Part shown: positions 21,110 through 29,426 of the stretch, in pieces | Layout of the letters: every line of letters starts with the position of its first letter | Position numbering within the stretch: the first letter of the stretch is position 1 | Assembly (NCBI RefSeq): GCF_002761755.1 | Contig: NZ_PEOG01000017.1 | Coordinates: 34,074 to 98,073, forward strand | Length of the DNA stretch: 64,000 nucleotides | Reading direction: 5' to 3' | Source: Roseateles chitinivorans | GTDB taxonomy: Bacteria; Pseudomonadota; Gammaproteobacteria; Burkholderiales; Burkholderiaceae_C | Notes under the pieces: model-generated | The model's database searches: none | The model's input: the letters and a program-made list of their open reading frames with translations, nothing else | Told to the model about the DNA's origin: nothing | Program-made: the position numbers and the translations under genes

Positions 21110-21673
21110 TCAGGGTTCGGGATGGGGCTGCGTCGGCAGGAAGCCGAACGGGACCGGCGCCAGCGTCGGCGCGGACATCAGCGGCATTGCCCGCCTCTCC
21201 ATCGGCCGCTCCATCGGCTCGGTGGGGCTGAAGCCCCCGGCGGCGACCCGTTCCCGGGCGCGCTCGAGGCGCTCGGCATTCGCGGACCGGGCGGCCGGGA
21301 CGACGGTCGCTTCCACGACCGCCGGGCTTGAAGGGGCCACGGCGCTCGCGGCCAGCGGCGCCTGCGCGCTCATCGGCGACAGCATCGATTCGCCCCAGTC
21401 CGTGGTCGCCGCGCGGCCCGCAGCGAACTGCGACTTGCGCCGCATGTGCTCCATCGTCAGGCGCAGCTCCAGCATCTCGATCTGCAGCTGCTCGATCTGC
21501 CGGCGCGCATGGCCGACCTGTTCCTCGATCTGCCGGCGCGAGGCCTGCAGCTGGTCGATCAGCGCCCGGGCCAGCCGCAGCTTGCGTCCCCACCACGCGC
21601 TCGCGATCGCCGCCCCCGCTCCCGCGCCGGCCAGCGCGCCGGCCGCCAGCATCCAAGGCTGCACCAAGTTCAT
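21110..21673 (-). CDS. membrane-anchored coiled-coil protein, paralogue B (unknown function)
   Basis: 187 aa, not recognised. Same plan as the downstream gene: VQPWM, a Gly/Ala-rich membrane helix (about 6-28, ASAWWGRK), and a coiled coil (GHARRQIEQLQIEMLELR). A variable Ala/Pro/Ser linker follows, then ARERVAAGGFSPTE near 140 and a terminal GFLPTQPHPEP. Divergence in the linker and conservation of the end motifs suggest the termini interact with partners. The 136-bp spacing, shared strand and shared promoter motif indicate a tandem duplication. Confidence 0.8.
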   Translation of the reverse strand: MNLVQPWMLAAGALAGAGAGAAIASAWWGRKLRLARALIDQLQASRRQIEEQVGHARRQIEQLQIEMLELRLTMEHMRRKSQFAAGRAATTDWGESMLSPMSAQAPLAASAVAPSSPAVVEATVVPAARSANAERLERARERVAAGGFSPTEPMERPMERRAMPLMSAPTLAPVPFGFLPTQPHPEP

Positions 21674-21702
21674 GGATGGATCCCGCTCATGTGATTCGCG
21701 CT

Positions 21703-21718
21703 GCCACTGTAGGGCGAC
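21703..21718 (-). promoter_or_regulatory. leader/promoter motif of paralogue B
   Basis: GTCGCCCTACAGTGGC on the minus strand, 30 bp before the start, matching the motif at 21002-21017. Conservation outside the coding region supports a duplicated promoter. Confidence 0.45.
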
Positions 21719-21841
21719 ACGCGTGCGAAGGCTTCACCAGAAGCGGGTGTTTTTCACCGGATCGCGGGCCGCATCGCCGCCGGTGACCGGACCGTCAGCG
21801 ATCCGACAAGGCGCCGTGAGAGCTGTAACCGTCGGGCGGCC

Positions 21842-22624
21842 TCAGACCTCCAGCCACTCCTTGCGGACATAGGCATTGGCGCGCAGGTCGGCAGGCGTGC
21901 CCTCGAAGACGATGCGGCCATGGCCCATCACATAGCAGCGCTCGGAGATCTCCAGCGCGATGGCCAGCTTCTGCTCGACCAGCAGCACCGACACGCCCCG
22001 ACGCTTGAGCTCCTTGAGGTACTCCGCCACCAGTTCGACGATCTTGGGCGCCAGGCCCTCGGTCGGCTCGTCGATCATGATCAGGTCGGGGTCGCCCATC
22101 AGCGTGCGGCACAGGGTCAGCATCTGCTGCTCGCCGCCGGACAGCACGCCGGCCTCGGTGTGCTGGCGTTCCTTCAGGCGCGGGAACATCGCGTACATGT
22201 CGTCGAAGCCCCAGCGCGGCGCGGCGCCCTTGCGCCGGCCCTTCTCGCCGAGCATCAGGTTCTGGTGCACCGTGAGCTTGGGGAAGATGTCGCGGTTCTC
22301 GGGCACGTAGCCGATGCCGCGATGCGCGATCTCGTAGGCCTTGCGGCCGAGCAGTTCCTGGCCGCCCCAGGCGACCGAGCCGGTGCCGTCGACCTGGCCC
22401 ATGATGGTCTTGACCGTCGTCGAGCGCCCCGAGCCGTTGCGCCCCAGCAGGCTGACGATCTCGCCGGGACGCACCTCCATCGTCACGCCATGCAGCACAT
22501 GGCTCTTGCCGTAGAACGCATGGACGTTGTCCAGCCGCAGCGCCCGCGTGCCGGCGGCCGCCGCGGATCCGGCAGCGGCGGCGCGCATCGCGCCGACGTT
22601 GGTGTCGTTGAGGGCGACGCTCAT
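21842..22624 (-). CDS. livF: LivF-like ABC transporter ATP-binding protein with Arg in Walker A
   Basis: 260-aa ATPase of a HAAT (branched-chain amino-acid type) importer. The Walker A is GRNGSGRST, where the normally invariant Lys is Arg. The rest is orthodox: Q-loop region VPENRDIFPKLTVHQNL, signature LSGGEQQML, Walker B LIMIDEPTEGL, switch His replaced by Gln in LLVEQKL as is usual for LivF. An unusual 28-residue Ala-rich N-terminal extension precedes the domain. Its ATG overlaps the livG stop by 4 bases (ATGA). Partner of the LivG-like ATPase just upstream. Confidence 0.92.
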   Translation of the reverse strand: MSVALNDTNVGAMRAAAAGSAAAAGTRALRLDNVHAFYGKSHVLHGVTMEVRPGEIVSLLGRNGSGRSTTVKTIMGQVDGTGSVAWGGQELLGRKAYEIAHRGIGYVPENRDIFPKLTVHQNLMLGEKGRRKGAAPRWGFDDMYAMFPRLKERQHTEAGVLSGGEQQMLTLCRTLMGDPDLIMIDEPTEGLAPKIVELVAEYLKELKRRGVSVLLVEQKLAIALEISERCYVMGHGRIVFEGTPADLRANAYVRKEWLEV

Positions 22625-23412
22625 GCATGTGCTCCCGCGGCCTGCGATTCGGCCAGCACCGACCCGAGGTAAGCCTCCTGCACGCGCTTGTTGGCGCGCA
22701 CCGCATCGGGCGTGTCGAAGGCGATCACCTCGCCGTAGACCAGCACCGCGATCTTGTCGGCCAGGCCGAAGACCACGCCCATGTCGTGCTCCACCGTCAG
22801 CAGCGTGCGGCCCTCGGTGACCTGGCGGATCAGCTGGATGAAGCGCCTGGTCTCGCTCTTGCTCATGCCCGCGGTGGGCTCGTCCAGCAGGATCACCTGG
22901 GCCCCGCCGGCGATGGTGATGCCGATCTCCAGTGCGCGCGCCTCGGCATAGGTCAGGTTGATCGCCGGCACGTCGCGCTTCTTGTCCAGGTGCAGCATCT
23001 CCAGCAGTTCCTCGACCCGGTCGTTGACGTCGTCCATGCCGGCCAGGAACTTCCAGAACGCGTACTTGTGGCCCATCGACCAGAGCAGCGCGCAGCGGAT
23101 GTTCTCGAACACCGACAGTCGGGTGAACAGGTTGGACACCTGGAAGCTGCGCGACAACCCGCGGCGGTTGATCCGGTAAGGCGGCAGCTGGTCGATGCGC
23201 TCGCCGAAGAGCCGGATCTCGCCGCTGGTGGGCGCGAAGCGGCCGCTGATCAGGTTGAACAGCGTGGACTTGCCCGCGCCGTTGGGCCCGATGATCGCGA
23301 CGCGCTCGCCGGGCTTCACCGCGAGCTCCGCGCCGCGGATGATCTCGCTCTTGCCGAAGCTCTTGCGGACGGCCTTGAGCTCCAGCGCATAGGGGATGTT
23401 GGCGGTGCTCAC
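22621..23412 (-). CDS. livG: LivG-like ABC transporter ATP-binding protein
   Basis: 263-aa ATPase with canonical Walker A GPNGAGKST (43-51), Walker B VILLDEPTAGM and switch His in TVEHDMG. The signature is degenerate: LTYAEARALEI in place of LSxGxQ. The start is a GTG (23412-23410) overlapping the livM stop by 4 bases (GTGA), giving exactly the family's N-terminus (STANIPYALELKAVRKSFG). No nearby ATG fits. Forms a heterodimer with the LivF-like subunit; each contributes one orthodox and one altered motif. Confidence 0.93.
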   Translation of the reverse strand: MSTANIPYALELKAVRKSFGKSEIIRGAELAVKPGERVAIIGPNGAGKSTLFNLISGRFAPTSGEIRLFGERIDQLPPYRINRRGLSRSFQVSNLFTRLSVFENIRCALLWSMGHKYAFWKFLAGMDDVNDRVEELLEMLHLDKKRDVPAINLTYAEARALEIGITIAGGAQVILLDEPTAGMSKSETRRFIQLIRQVTEGRTLLTVEHDMGVVFGLADKIAVLVYGEVIAFDTPDAVRANKRVQEAYLGSVLAESQAAGAHA

Positions 23413-24854
23413 AGGCTTTCCCTCCGCTTGATCTCTTTCTCGATCTCCTCCTGCGCCCGGTCCCACTCGGCGCGGAACTGGCGGCGCAGCAGCTCGAAGA
23501 GCCCCAGCCCGGTCAGCAGCACGAAGCCGGCGCCGAACCAGGACTCGACGCTCTTCGCATCGAGCGCCAGGCCCAGGTACTTCATCTGCGGACCGAGCGC
23601 CTCGTTGAGCTGCAGGTGATAGAGCATCTCCACCATCGCCGAGCCGCCCAGCAGCATCGTCGCCGCCGCGCCGGCCAGGCCCAGGTAGGACGGCCACAGC
23701 GCGCGCAGCTTGCCGAAGGCGGCCAGGCGCAGGTTCATCATGATCAGCGAGGCGATGCCGCCGGGCGCGTACATCACCATGAACAGGAACACCAGGCCCA
23801 GGTAGAGCAGCCAGGCCTTGGTCAGCTCCGACAGCAGCACCAGCGCCACCACCATCAGCACCGCGCCGATGATGGGGCCGAAGAAGAAGGTCGCGCCGCC
23901 CAGGAAGGTGAACAGCAGGTAGGCGCCCGAGCGGGCCGCGCCGACGACCTCGGCGGTGACGATCTCGAAGTTCAGCGCCGACAGGCCGCCCGACACGCCG
24001 GCGAAGAAGCCCGCGATCAGGAAGGCCAGGAAGCGCACCCACTGCGTGTCGTAGCCGATGAACTCGACGCGCTCGGGGTTGTCGCGCACCGCGTTGAGCA
24101 TGCGGCCCAGCGGCGTGCGGGTGAGCGCGTACAGCAGCGCGGTGCAGACGAAGGCGTAGACCGCGATCAGGTAGTACACCTGGATCTGCGGCCCGAAGCT
24201 GATGCCCCAGACCGCCTTGCCGACGACGCGGTTGGAGGAGACGCCGCCCTCGCCGCCGAAGAACTCCGGCAGCATCAGCGACATCGACCAGATCAGCTCG
24301 CCCAGGCCCAGGGTGATCATCGCGAAGGGTGTGCCCGACTTCTTCGTCGACACGTAGCCGAACAGCGCCGCGAAGAAGAGCCCCGCCAGGCCGCCGACCA
24401 GCGGCACCAGGCTGACCGGCAGGGCGAGCTGGCCCGCGCCGACGACGTTGAGCGTGTGGATCGCCAGGTAGGCGCCCAATCCGCTGTAGACCGCGTGGCC
24501 GAAGCTGAGCATGCCGCCCTGCCCCAGCAGCAGGTTGTAGGACAGGCACGCGATGATCGCGATGCCCATCTGCGACAGCATGGTCTGCGCCAGGCTGCTG
24601 GTCCACAGCAGCGGTGCCACCAGCAGCACCAGCGCGTAGCCGCCCCAGATCAGCCAGCGGCCGACGTTGTGCGGCTTGAAGTGGTAGGTCTCGCCGCGCC
24701 GGGCGCGCGGCGGGCGGCCGGTACCCGTGCCGCTGGCGGGAGCGTCCGCATTTGTGGTGTTGGAGGCATTCGCGGCGATGGCGGCATTGACCGCGGTGGT
24801 GACCGCCACGGTCGCCGCCGCGGCGGTCGAGGAAGGAGGGATGACGGCGGACAT
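23409..24854 (-). CDS. livM: LivM-like ABC transporter permease
   Basis: 481-aa integral membrane permease, longer than the usual 320-420 aa. An Ala/Thr-rich cytoplasmic N-terminus of about 70 residues precedes 8-10 membrane helices. Family blocks include LLLGQGGMLSFGHAVYSGLGAY, FVCTALLYALTRTPLGRMLNAVRDNPER and the late FFFGPIIGAVLM. A C-terminal tail with an extra hydrophobic pair ends in a strongly charged segment. GGGAGGG inside the end of livH serves as its SD, 3 bp between genes. Confidence 0.92.
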   Translation of the reverse strand: MSAVIPPSSTAAAATVAVTTAVNAAIAANASNTTNADAPASGTGTGRPPRARRGETYHFKPHNVGRWLIWGGYALVLLVAPLLWTSSLAQTMLSQMGIAIIACLSYNLLLGQGGMLSFGHAVYSGLGAYLAIHTLNVVGAGQLALPVSLVPLVGGLAGLFFAALFGYVSTKKSGTPFAMITLGLGELIWSMSLMLPEFFGGEGGVSSNRVVGKAVWGISFGPQIQVYYLIAVYAFVCTALLYALTRTPLGRMLNAVRDNPERVEFIGYDTQWVRFLAFLIAGFFAGVSGGLSALNFEIVTAEVVGAARSGAYLLFTFLGGATFFFGPIIGAVLMVVALVLLSELTKAWLLYLGLVFLFMVMYAPGGIASLIMMNLRLAAFGKLRALWPSYLGLAGAAATMLLGGSAMVEMLYHLQLNEALGPQMKYLGLALDAKSVESWFGAGFVLLTGLGLFELLRRQFRAEWDRAQEEIEKEIKRRESL

Positions 24855-24857
24855 CGT

Positions 24858-25859
24858 TCAGCCCTCCCGCGTGCCGAGCAGGCCCTTGGGCCGGAAGATC
24901 AGGATGAGGACCATCAGGAGGTAGGGCAGGATGGGCGCGACCTGCGCCAGGGTGAGCTTGAGCAGCGGGTAGCCGAAGGTGTCGGGGCCGAGCTGGAAGG
25001 CCTGCGCGAGCGACACGTCGACGGTCAGCGGCAGCGTCTGCAGCAGCCCGATGACGAGGGAGGCGACGAAGGCGCCGGCCAGCGAGCCGATGCCGCCGAC
25101 CACGACCACCACGAAGATGATCGAGCCGACGATCACCGCCATCGCGGGCTCGGTGACGAAGGTGATGCCGCCGATGACGCCAGCCAGCGCGGCCAGGGCG
25201 CAGCCGCTGCCGAACACCAGCATGAACACCCGCGGCACGTTGTGGCCGAGGGACTCGACCATCTCCGGATGCGTGAGCGCCGCCTGGATGACCAGGCCGA
25301 TGCGGGTGCGGGTCAGCAGCAGCCAGAGCGACAGCAGCATGAACAGCGCCACCACCATCATGAAGGCGCGGGTGAGCGGGAACTTGGAGCAGCTGGCGGC
25401 GGCGCACATCGCGGCGGGCGCGTCGCCCCAGGCCAGTTCCAGCGCCTGGCCCGGCGCATGTACCAGGGTGAAGGCGGCGCCCTGCAGCGACGGCGGCGGG
25501 GAGAACGGCACCGCGGTGCGGCCCCAGATCAGCTGCACCACCTCGAGCACGACGTAGGACAGCCCGAAGGTGATCAGCAGCTCCGGCACGTGGCCGAACT
25601 TGTGCACGCGCCGCAGCGCGCCGCGCTCGAACAGCGCCCCGCAGCCGCCCACCAGCAGCGGTGCCAGGAAAAGCGCAGGCCAGAACCCGATCCATCCGGC
25701 GATGGAATATGCGAAGTACGCGCCCAGCATGTAGAAGCTCGCATGCGCGAAGTTCAGCACGCCCATCATGCTGAAGATCAGCGTGAGGCCGGAGCTGAGC
25801 ATGAACAGCAGCAGCCCGGAGGACAGCCCGTTCAGCAGATTGATCAGTATCTGTTCCAA
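24858..25859 (-). CDS. livH: LivH-like ABC transporter permease (TTG start)
   Basis: 333-aa permease with the hallmark FSMMGVLNFAHASFYMLGAY. Best start is the TTG at 25859: GAGGA lies 7 bases upstream and the product then begins EQILINLLNGLSSGLLL as in relatives. A second in-frame TTG at 25877 is possible but has no SD because a long inverted repeat adjoins it. About eight membrane helices. First permease gene after the substrate-binding protein gene. Confidence 0.9.
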   Translation of the reverse strand: MEQILINLLNGLSSGLLLFMLSSGLTLIFSMMGVLNFAHASFYMLGAYFAYSIAGWIGFWPALFLAPLLVGGCGALFERGALRRVHKFGHVPELLITFGLSYVVLEVVQLIWGRTAVPFSPPPSLQGAAFTLVHAPGQALELAWGDAPAAMCAAASCSKFPLTRAFMMVVALFMLLSLWLLLTRTRIGLVIQAALTHPEMVESLGHNVPRVFMLVFGSGCALAALAGVIGGITFVTEPAMAVIVGSIIFVVVVVGGIGSLAGAFVASLVIGLLQTLPLTVDVSLAQAFQLGPDTFGYPLLKLTLAQVAPILPYLLMVLILIFRPKGLLGTREG

Positions 25860-25881
25860 GACATCATCCTCGTTCAACGAG

Positions 25882-26006
25882 CCGGGTTGACGCGGATCGC
25901 GTCGCGAGCGGGCCGAGGTCGGGCCGAAGCGCGGAGCCGTACACCCGTACGGCGAGCACTGCAGGCCCGAGATCGGCCCGCGCAGCAGCGAGACGCGTCA
26001 ACCCGG
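25882..26006 (-). repeat. long imperfect inverted repeat between substrate-binding gene and livH
   Basis: Outer arms CCGGGTTGACGCG (25882-25894) and CGCGTCAACCCGG (25994-26006) pair perfectly. GGGCCGA-type blocks pair further in, and the centre is GCCGTAC-ACCC-GTACGGC (25936-25953). The right arm includes the stop codon of the substrate-binding gene, and the left arm ends about 10 bp from the livH SD. As RNA this would be a large hairpin, likely to reduce livHMGF expression relative to the binding protein by termination or by protecting the upstream mRNA. Confidence 0.75.
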
Positions 26007-27257
26007 GCGCTTCATTTGGCAGCTGGTGGGGGTACTGCTGACGAAGGGATCGAAGGTTTTCACCGGGGCGAAGTTGTAGCCGGTGTTCTCGACGCTGTAG
26101 GTCCGCTTGGCATCGGCCTTCTGCCAGACGGTGAGGAACAGCGTCTGCTGCAGCTGGTGGTCGGTCTTGCGCATCTCGACGTCGCCGTTGAAGGACTTGA
26201 ACTTGAGCCCTTCCAGCGCCGCCGCGACCTTCACCGGGTCGGTGCTCTTGGCCTTGGCCATCGCCGTGCTCAGCGCGGTGTAGATGTGGATGACGCTGCC
26301 GGTGTAGAAGTCGTCGTTGAACTTGGCCTTGTATTCGTTGGCCCACTTCTCCGGTTCGCCGCCCAGGCTGTTGTGGTTGTACGAGATCTGGTACACCCGG
26401 CCCGCGCCCGCCGCGCCCATCGCCGTCGGCGTGCCGGTCACGCCGGCGTAGTAGGTGTAGAACTTGCCGGTGTAGCCCGCCTCGTTGGCGGCCTTGACCA
26501 GCAGCGCCAGGTCCGAGCCCCAATTGCCGGTGATCACCGAATCCGCGCCGCTGGCCTTGATCTTGGCGACGTAGGGCGCGAAGTCGCGCACCTGCGCGAG
26601 CGGGTGCAGGTCCTCGCCGACGATCTGCACGTCCGGCCGCTTCTTGGCCAGGCCCTCCTTCGCGTACTTGGCGACCTGATGGCCGTGCGCGTAGTTCTGG
26701 TTGAGCAGGTAGACCTTCTTGATGTCGGGCTGGTCCTTCATGAAGGTGGTCAGCGCCTCCATCTTCATCGAGGTGTCGGCATCGAAGCGGAAGTGCCAGT
26801 AGCTGCACTTGCTGTTGGTGAGGTCCGGATCCACGGCGGAGTGGTTGAGGTACACGACCTCCTTGCCGGGATTGCGCTCGTTGTGCTTGTTGACCGCGTC
26901 GATGATCGCCAGCGCCGCGCCCGAGCCGTTGCCCTGCGTCACGTAGCGCACGCCCTGGTCGATCGCGGACTTCAGCGCGTTCAGCGACTCGGCGGGGCTG
27001 AGCTTGTTGTCGATCGGGATGATCTCGAACTTCACCCCCGCCGGGTTGTTGGCGTTGAATTTCTCGGCGAAGAACTGGAAGGACTTGACCTGGTTCTGAC
27101 CCACCGGCGCCATCAGGCCGGACAGCGGGTCGATCCAGGCGATCTTCACCGTCTCGCCCTTCTGCGCGTAGGCGCCGGCGGCGGCCGTCAAGGCGAATGC
27201 GGCGACGGCCAGGGGCCGGGCCAGCGAGGGGATCGAACGCGTGCTGTGCTTGCTCAT
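25998..27257 (-). CDS. branched-chain amino acid-type ABC transporter substrate-binding protein
   Basis: 419-aa periplasmic type I binding protein (Peripla_BP_6). Signal peptide about 1-31 (ending GAYAQ) then KIAWIDPLSGLMAPVGQNQ and the two-lobe fold, including VVYLNHSAVDPDLTNSKCSYWHFR and ADSVITGNWGSDLALLVKAANEAG. AGGAG precedes the ATG at 27257. Feeds LivHMGF; unlike LivJ it stands in a locus with an acyl-CoA ligase, so the ligand could be a carboxylate rather than leucine. Ligand not deducible. Confidence 0.93.
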   Translation of the reverse strand: MSKHSTRSIPSLARPLAVAAFALTAAAGAYAQKGETVKIAWIDPLSGLMAPVGQNQVKSFQFFAEKFNANNPAGVKFEIIPIDNKLSPAESLNALKSAIDQGVRYVTQGNGSGAALAIIDAVNKHNERNPGKEVVYLNHSAVDPDLTNSKCSYWHFRFDADTSMKMEALTTFMKDQPDIKKVYLLNQNYAHGHQVAKYAKEGLAKKRPDVQIVGEDLHPLAQVRDFAPYVAKIKASGADSVITGNWGSDLALLVKAANEAGYTGKFYTYYAGVTGTPTAMGAAGAGRVYQISYNHNSLGGEPEKWANEYKAKFNDDFYTGSVIHIYTALSTAMAKAKSTDPVKVAAALEGLKFKSFNGDVEMRKTDHQLQQTLFLTVWQKADAKRTYSVENTGYNFAPVKTFDPFVSSTPTSCQMKRPG

Positions 27258-27472
27258 GCTTGTCTCCTGATGTGGTTGTGTGTGCAAGGCGATCGGTAGC
27301 GGCGTGGTGCGACGGACTGCTGGGGACTGCGGTGAAGGGCAATGCGGACGGTGGAACTCCTGCGGAAGCGGATCGATCGCGGCGGCCTCGTCACCGCGGT
27401 CAGTGGAGCAAAAGCTCGGCAGCTCGATGGCCTGGGGTCGGATCGCCGGAACGGGGCGCGTCGCGGTCGCGC

Positions 27473-29143
27473 TCAGCCGCCCGGCAGCTTGTGGTCCTTG
27501 AACTGCTCGCGCAACTTGAGCTTGAGCATCTTGCCGGTGGCCGTGTGCGGGATCTCGTCGACGAAGACGACGTCGTCGGGCACCTGCCACTTGGCGATCC
27601 GGCCTTCGTAGAAGCCGAGCACCGACTCGCGCGTCAGCGCCGCGCCGGCCTCGCCGGGCTTGCGCACGACCACGAGCAGCGGGCGCTCGTCCCATTTCGG
27701 ATGCGGCACGGCGATGACGGCGGCCTCATGGATCGCCGGATGCGCCATCGCGATGTTCTCGACGTCGATCGAGCTGATCCATTCGCCGCCGGACTTGATG
27801 ACGTCCTTGCTGCGGTCGGTGATCTGCATGAAGCCGTCGGCATCGATCGCGGCGACGTCGCCGGTCGGGAACCAGAGGCCGGCGTCGCGGCCGTCCTCGC
27901 CGGTGACGCGGATCAGCGGCGAGCCGGCGTGGCCGAAGTAGCCCTCGATCACCCACGGTCCGCGAACCACCAGGTTGCCCGAGGTCCTGCCGTCCCAGGG
28001 CAAGGCCTTGCCGGCATCGTCGACGACCGCCATGTCCACGCCATAGATGGCCTTGCCCTGCTTCTCCAGCAGGTGGCGCTGCTGCTCCCGGGGCAGCTTC
28101 AGCTGCTTGCTGCTGAGCCGCGAGAGCGTGCCCAGCGGCGACATCTCGGTCATGCCCCAGGCATGGATCACCTCCACGCCGTAGTCGTCCATCAGCGTGC
28201 GCAGCATCGCCGGCGGGCAGGCCGAGCCGCCGATCACCGTGCGCTTGAAGCTCGAGAACTTCAGCCCGTTCGCGCCGACGTAGTTCAGCAGCCCCAGCCA
28301 CACCGTCGGCACGCCGGCGCTGAAGGTCACCTGCTCGGACTCGAAGAGCTCGTACAGCGACTTGCCGTCCAGATGCGGTCCCGGCAGCACCAGCTTGCAG
28401 CCCACCAGCGCGGTGCTGTAGGGCAGCCCCCAGGCATTGACGTGGAACATCGGCACCACCGGCAGGATCACGTCGCGGCGCGAGCAGGCCATCGCGTCGG
28501 GCAGCGCCGCGCCGTAGGCATGCAGCACCGAGCTGCGGTGGCTGTAGACCGCGCCCTTGGGATGGCCGGTCGTGCCGCTCGTGTAGCAGATGCTGGAGGC
28601 CGTGTTCTCATCGAACTCGGGCCAGACATAGCGGCCATCCTCGGCGTCGACCAGCTCCTCGTAGCAGCGCAAATTCGGGATCGACGACTCGGCCGGCATG
28701 TGGGCGCGGTCCGTCATCAGGATGAAGTGACGGACCTGGCCCAGCTGCGGCGCGAGCTTCTCGACCAGCGGCAGGAAGCTCAGGTCGAAGCACAGGGCGC
28801 GGTCGGCGGCGTCGTTGGCGATCCAGGCGATCTGCTCGGGGAACAGGCGTGGATTGATCGTGTGGCAGACAAGGCCCGAGCCGGAGGTGCCGTAGTAGAG
28901 CTCGAGGTGGCGGTGGCCGTTCCAGGCCAGCGTGCCGACGCGGTCCCCGGGCGCCAGGCCCAGCCGCGCGAAGGCCTGCGCGAGCTGGCGGGCCCGGAAC
29001 TCGACCGCCGCCCAGGTGGTGCGATGCAGGTCGCCCTCGACCCGCTTGCTGACGATCTCGGTATCCCCGGAATGCCGCGCCGCGTGCTGGATCACCGACG
29101 AGATCAGCAGCGGCATCGACATCATCTGGCCCATCAGTGCCAT
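27473..29143 (-). CDS. fatty-acid (medium/long-chain) acyl-CoA ligase
   Basis: 556-aa ANL-superfamily adenylating enzyme forming acyl-CoA through acyl-AMP. P-loop [11 protein letters not shown] at 187-197, the A5-like segment [12 protein letters not shown], the ATP-binding [33 protein letters not shown], and the catalytic Lys in [13 protein letters not shown] near the C-terminus. Complete and of usual length; closest in pattern to AlkK/FadD-type ligases. AGGAG before the ATG. Located 215 bp upstream of the substrate-binding protein gene on the same strand, suggesting activation of the imported acid. Confidence 0.93.
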   Translation of the reverse strand: MALMGQMMSMPLLISSVIQHAARHSGDTEIVSKRVEGDLHRTTWAAVEFRARQLAQAFARLGLAPGDRVGTLAWNGHRHLELYYGTSGSGLVCHTINPRLFPEQIAWIANDAADRALCFDLSFLPLVEKLAPQLGQVRHFILMTDRAHMPAESSIPNLRCYEELVDAEDGRYVWPEFDENTASSICYTSGTTGHPKGAVYSHRSSVLHAYGAALPDAMACSRRDVILPVVPMFHVNAWGLPYSTALVGCKLVLPGPHLDGKSLYELFESEQVTFSAGVPTVWLGLLNYVGANGLKFSSFKRTVIGGSACPPAMLRTLMDDYGVEVIHAWGMTEMSPLGTLSRLSSKQLKLPREQQRHLLEKQGKAIYGVDMAVVDDAGKALPWDGRTSGNLVVRGPWVIEGYFGHAGSPLIRVTGEDGRDAGLWFPTGDVAAIDADGFMQITDRSKDVIKSGGEWISSIDVENIAMAHPAIHEAAVIAVPHPKWDERPLLVVVRKPGEAGAALTRESVLGFYEGRIAKWQVPDDVVFVDEIPHTATGKMLKLKLREQFKDHKLPGG

Positions 29144-29266
29144 GTCGTCTCCTGGATATTGTTCCGGTGCCTCTGGGGCCGCCGGTCGCGCGGGACGCGC
29201 TCCGACGGCGCACGGGCGCCTTGATTTCGGCTGTTCGAGTCAGTCTATCGACGGCCCCGGACGCCT

Positions 29267-29286
29267 CGCGTCACCCTAGTGACGCG
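29267..29286. promoter_or_regulatory. 8-bp-arm inverted repeat CGCGTCAC-CCTA-GTGACGCG
   Basis: Perfect inverted repeat in the 283-bp spacer between the divergent acyl-CoA ligase and chemoreceptor genes, 124 bp before the ligase start. Operator-like; factor unknown. Nothing else recognisable is in this spacer apart from the AAGGAG before 29427. Confidence 0.4.
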
Positions 29287-29426
29287 GCGGCGATTCCGGC
29301 ATAGGGGATTACACGGGACCACCGCGCGGCCCGGGGGGCCTTGGCAGCGGCCGGGCGCCGTGCTGAGAATCGGCGCGTCCAGGCCCTCACATCGAAAAAC
29401 CGGAAGCTCACGACAAGGAGACATCG

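Noticed and set aside
22621..25695. A 1,024-codon fused LivG protein
   Set aside because: The upstream two thirds is merely open sequence antiphase to livM and livH. The conserved LivG N-terminus begins at the GTG 23412 overlapping the livM stop.
25998..27695. Longer start for the substrate-binding protein
   Set aside because: The signal peptide and AGGAG site define the start at 27257; sequence upstream is intergenic and overlaps the acyl-CoA ligase 3' end.
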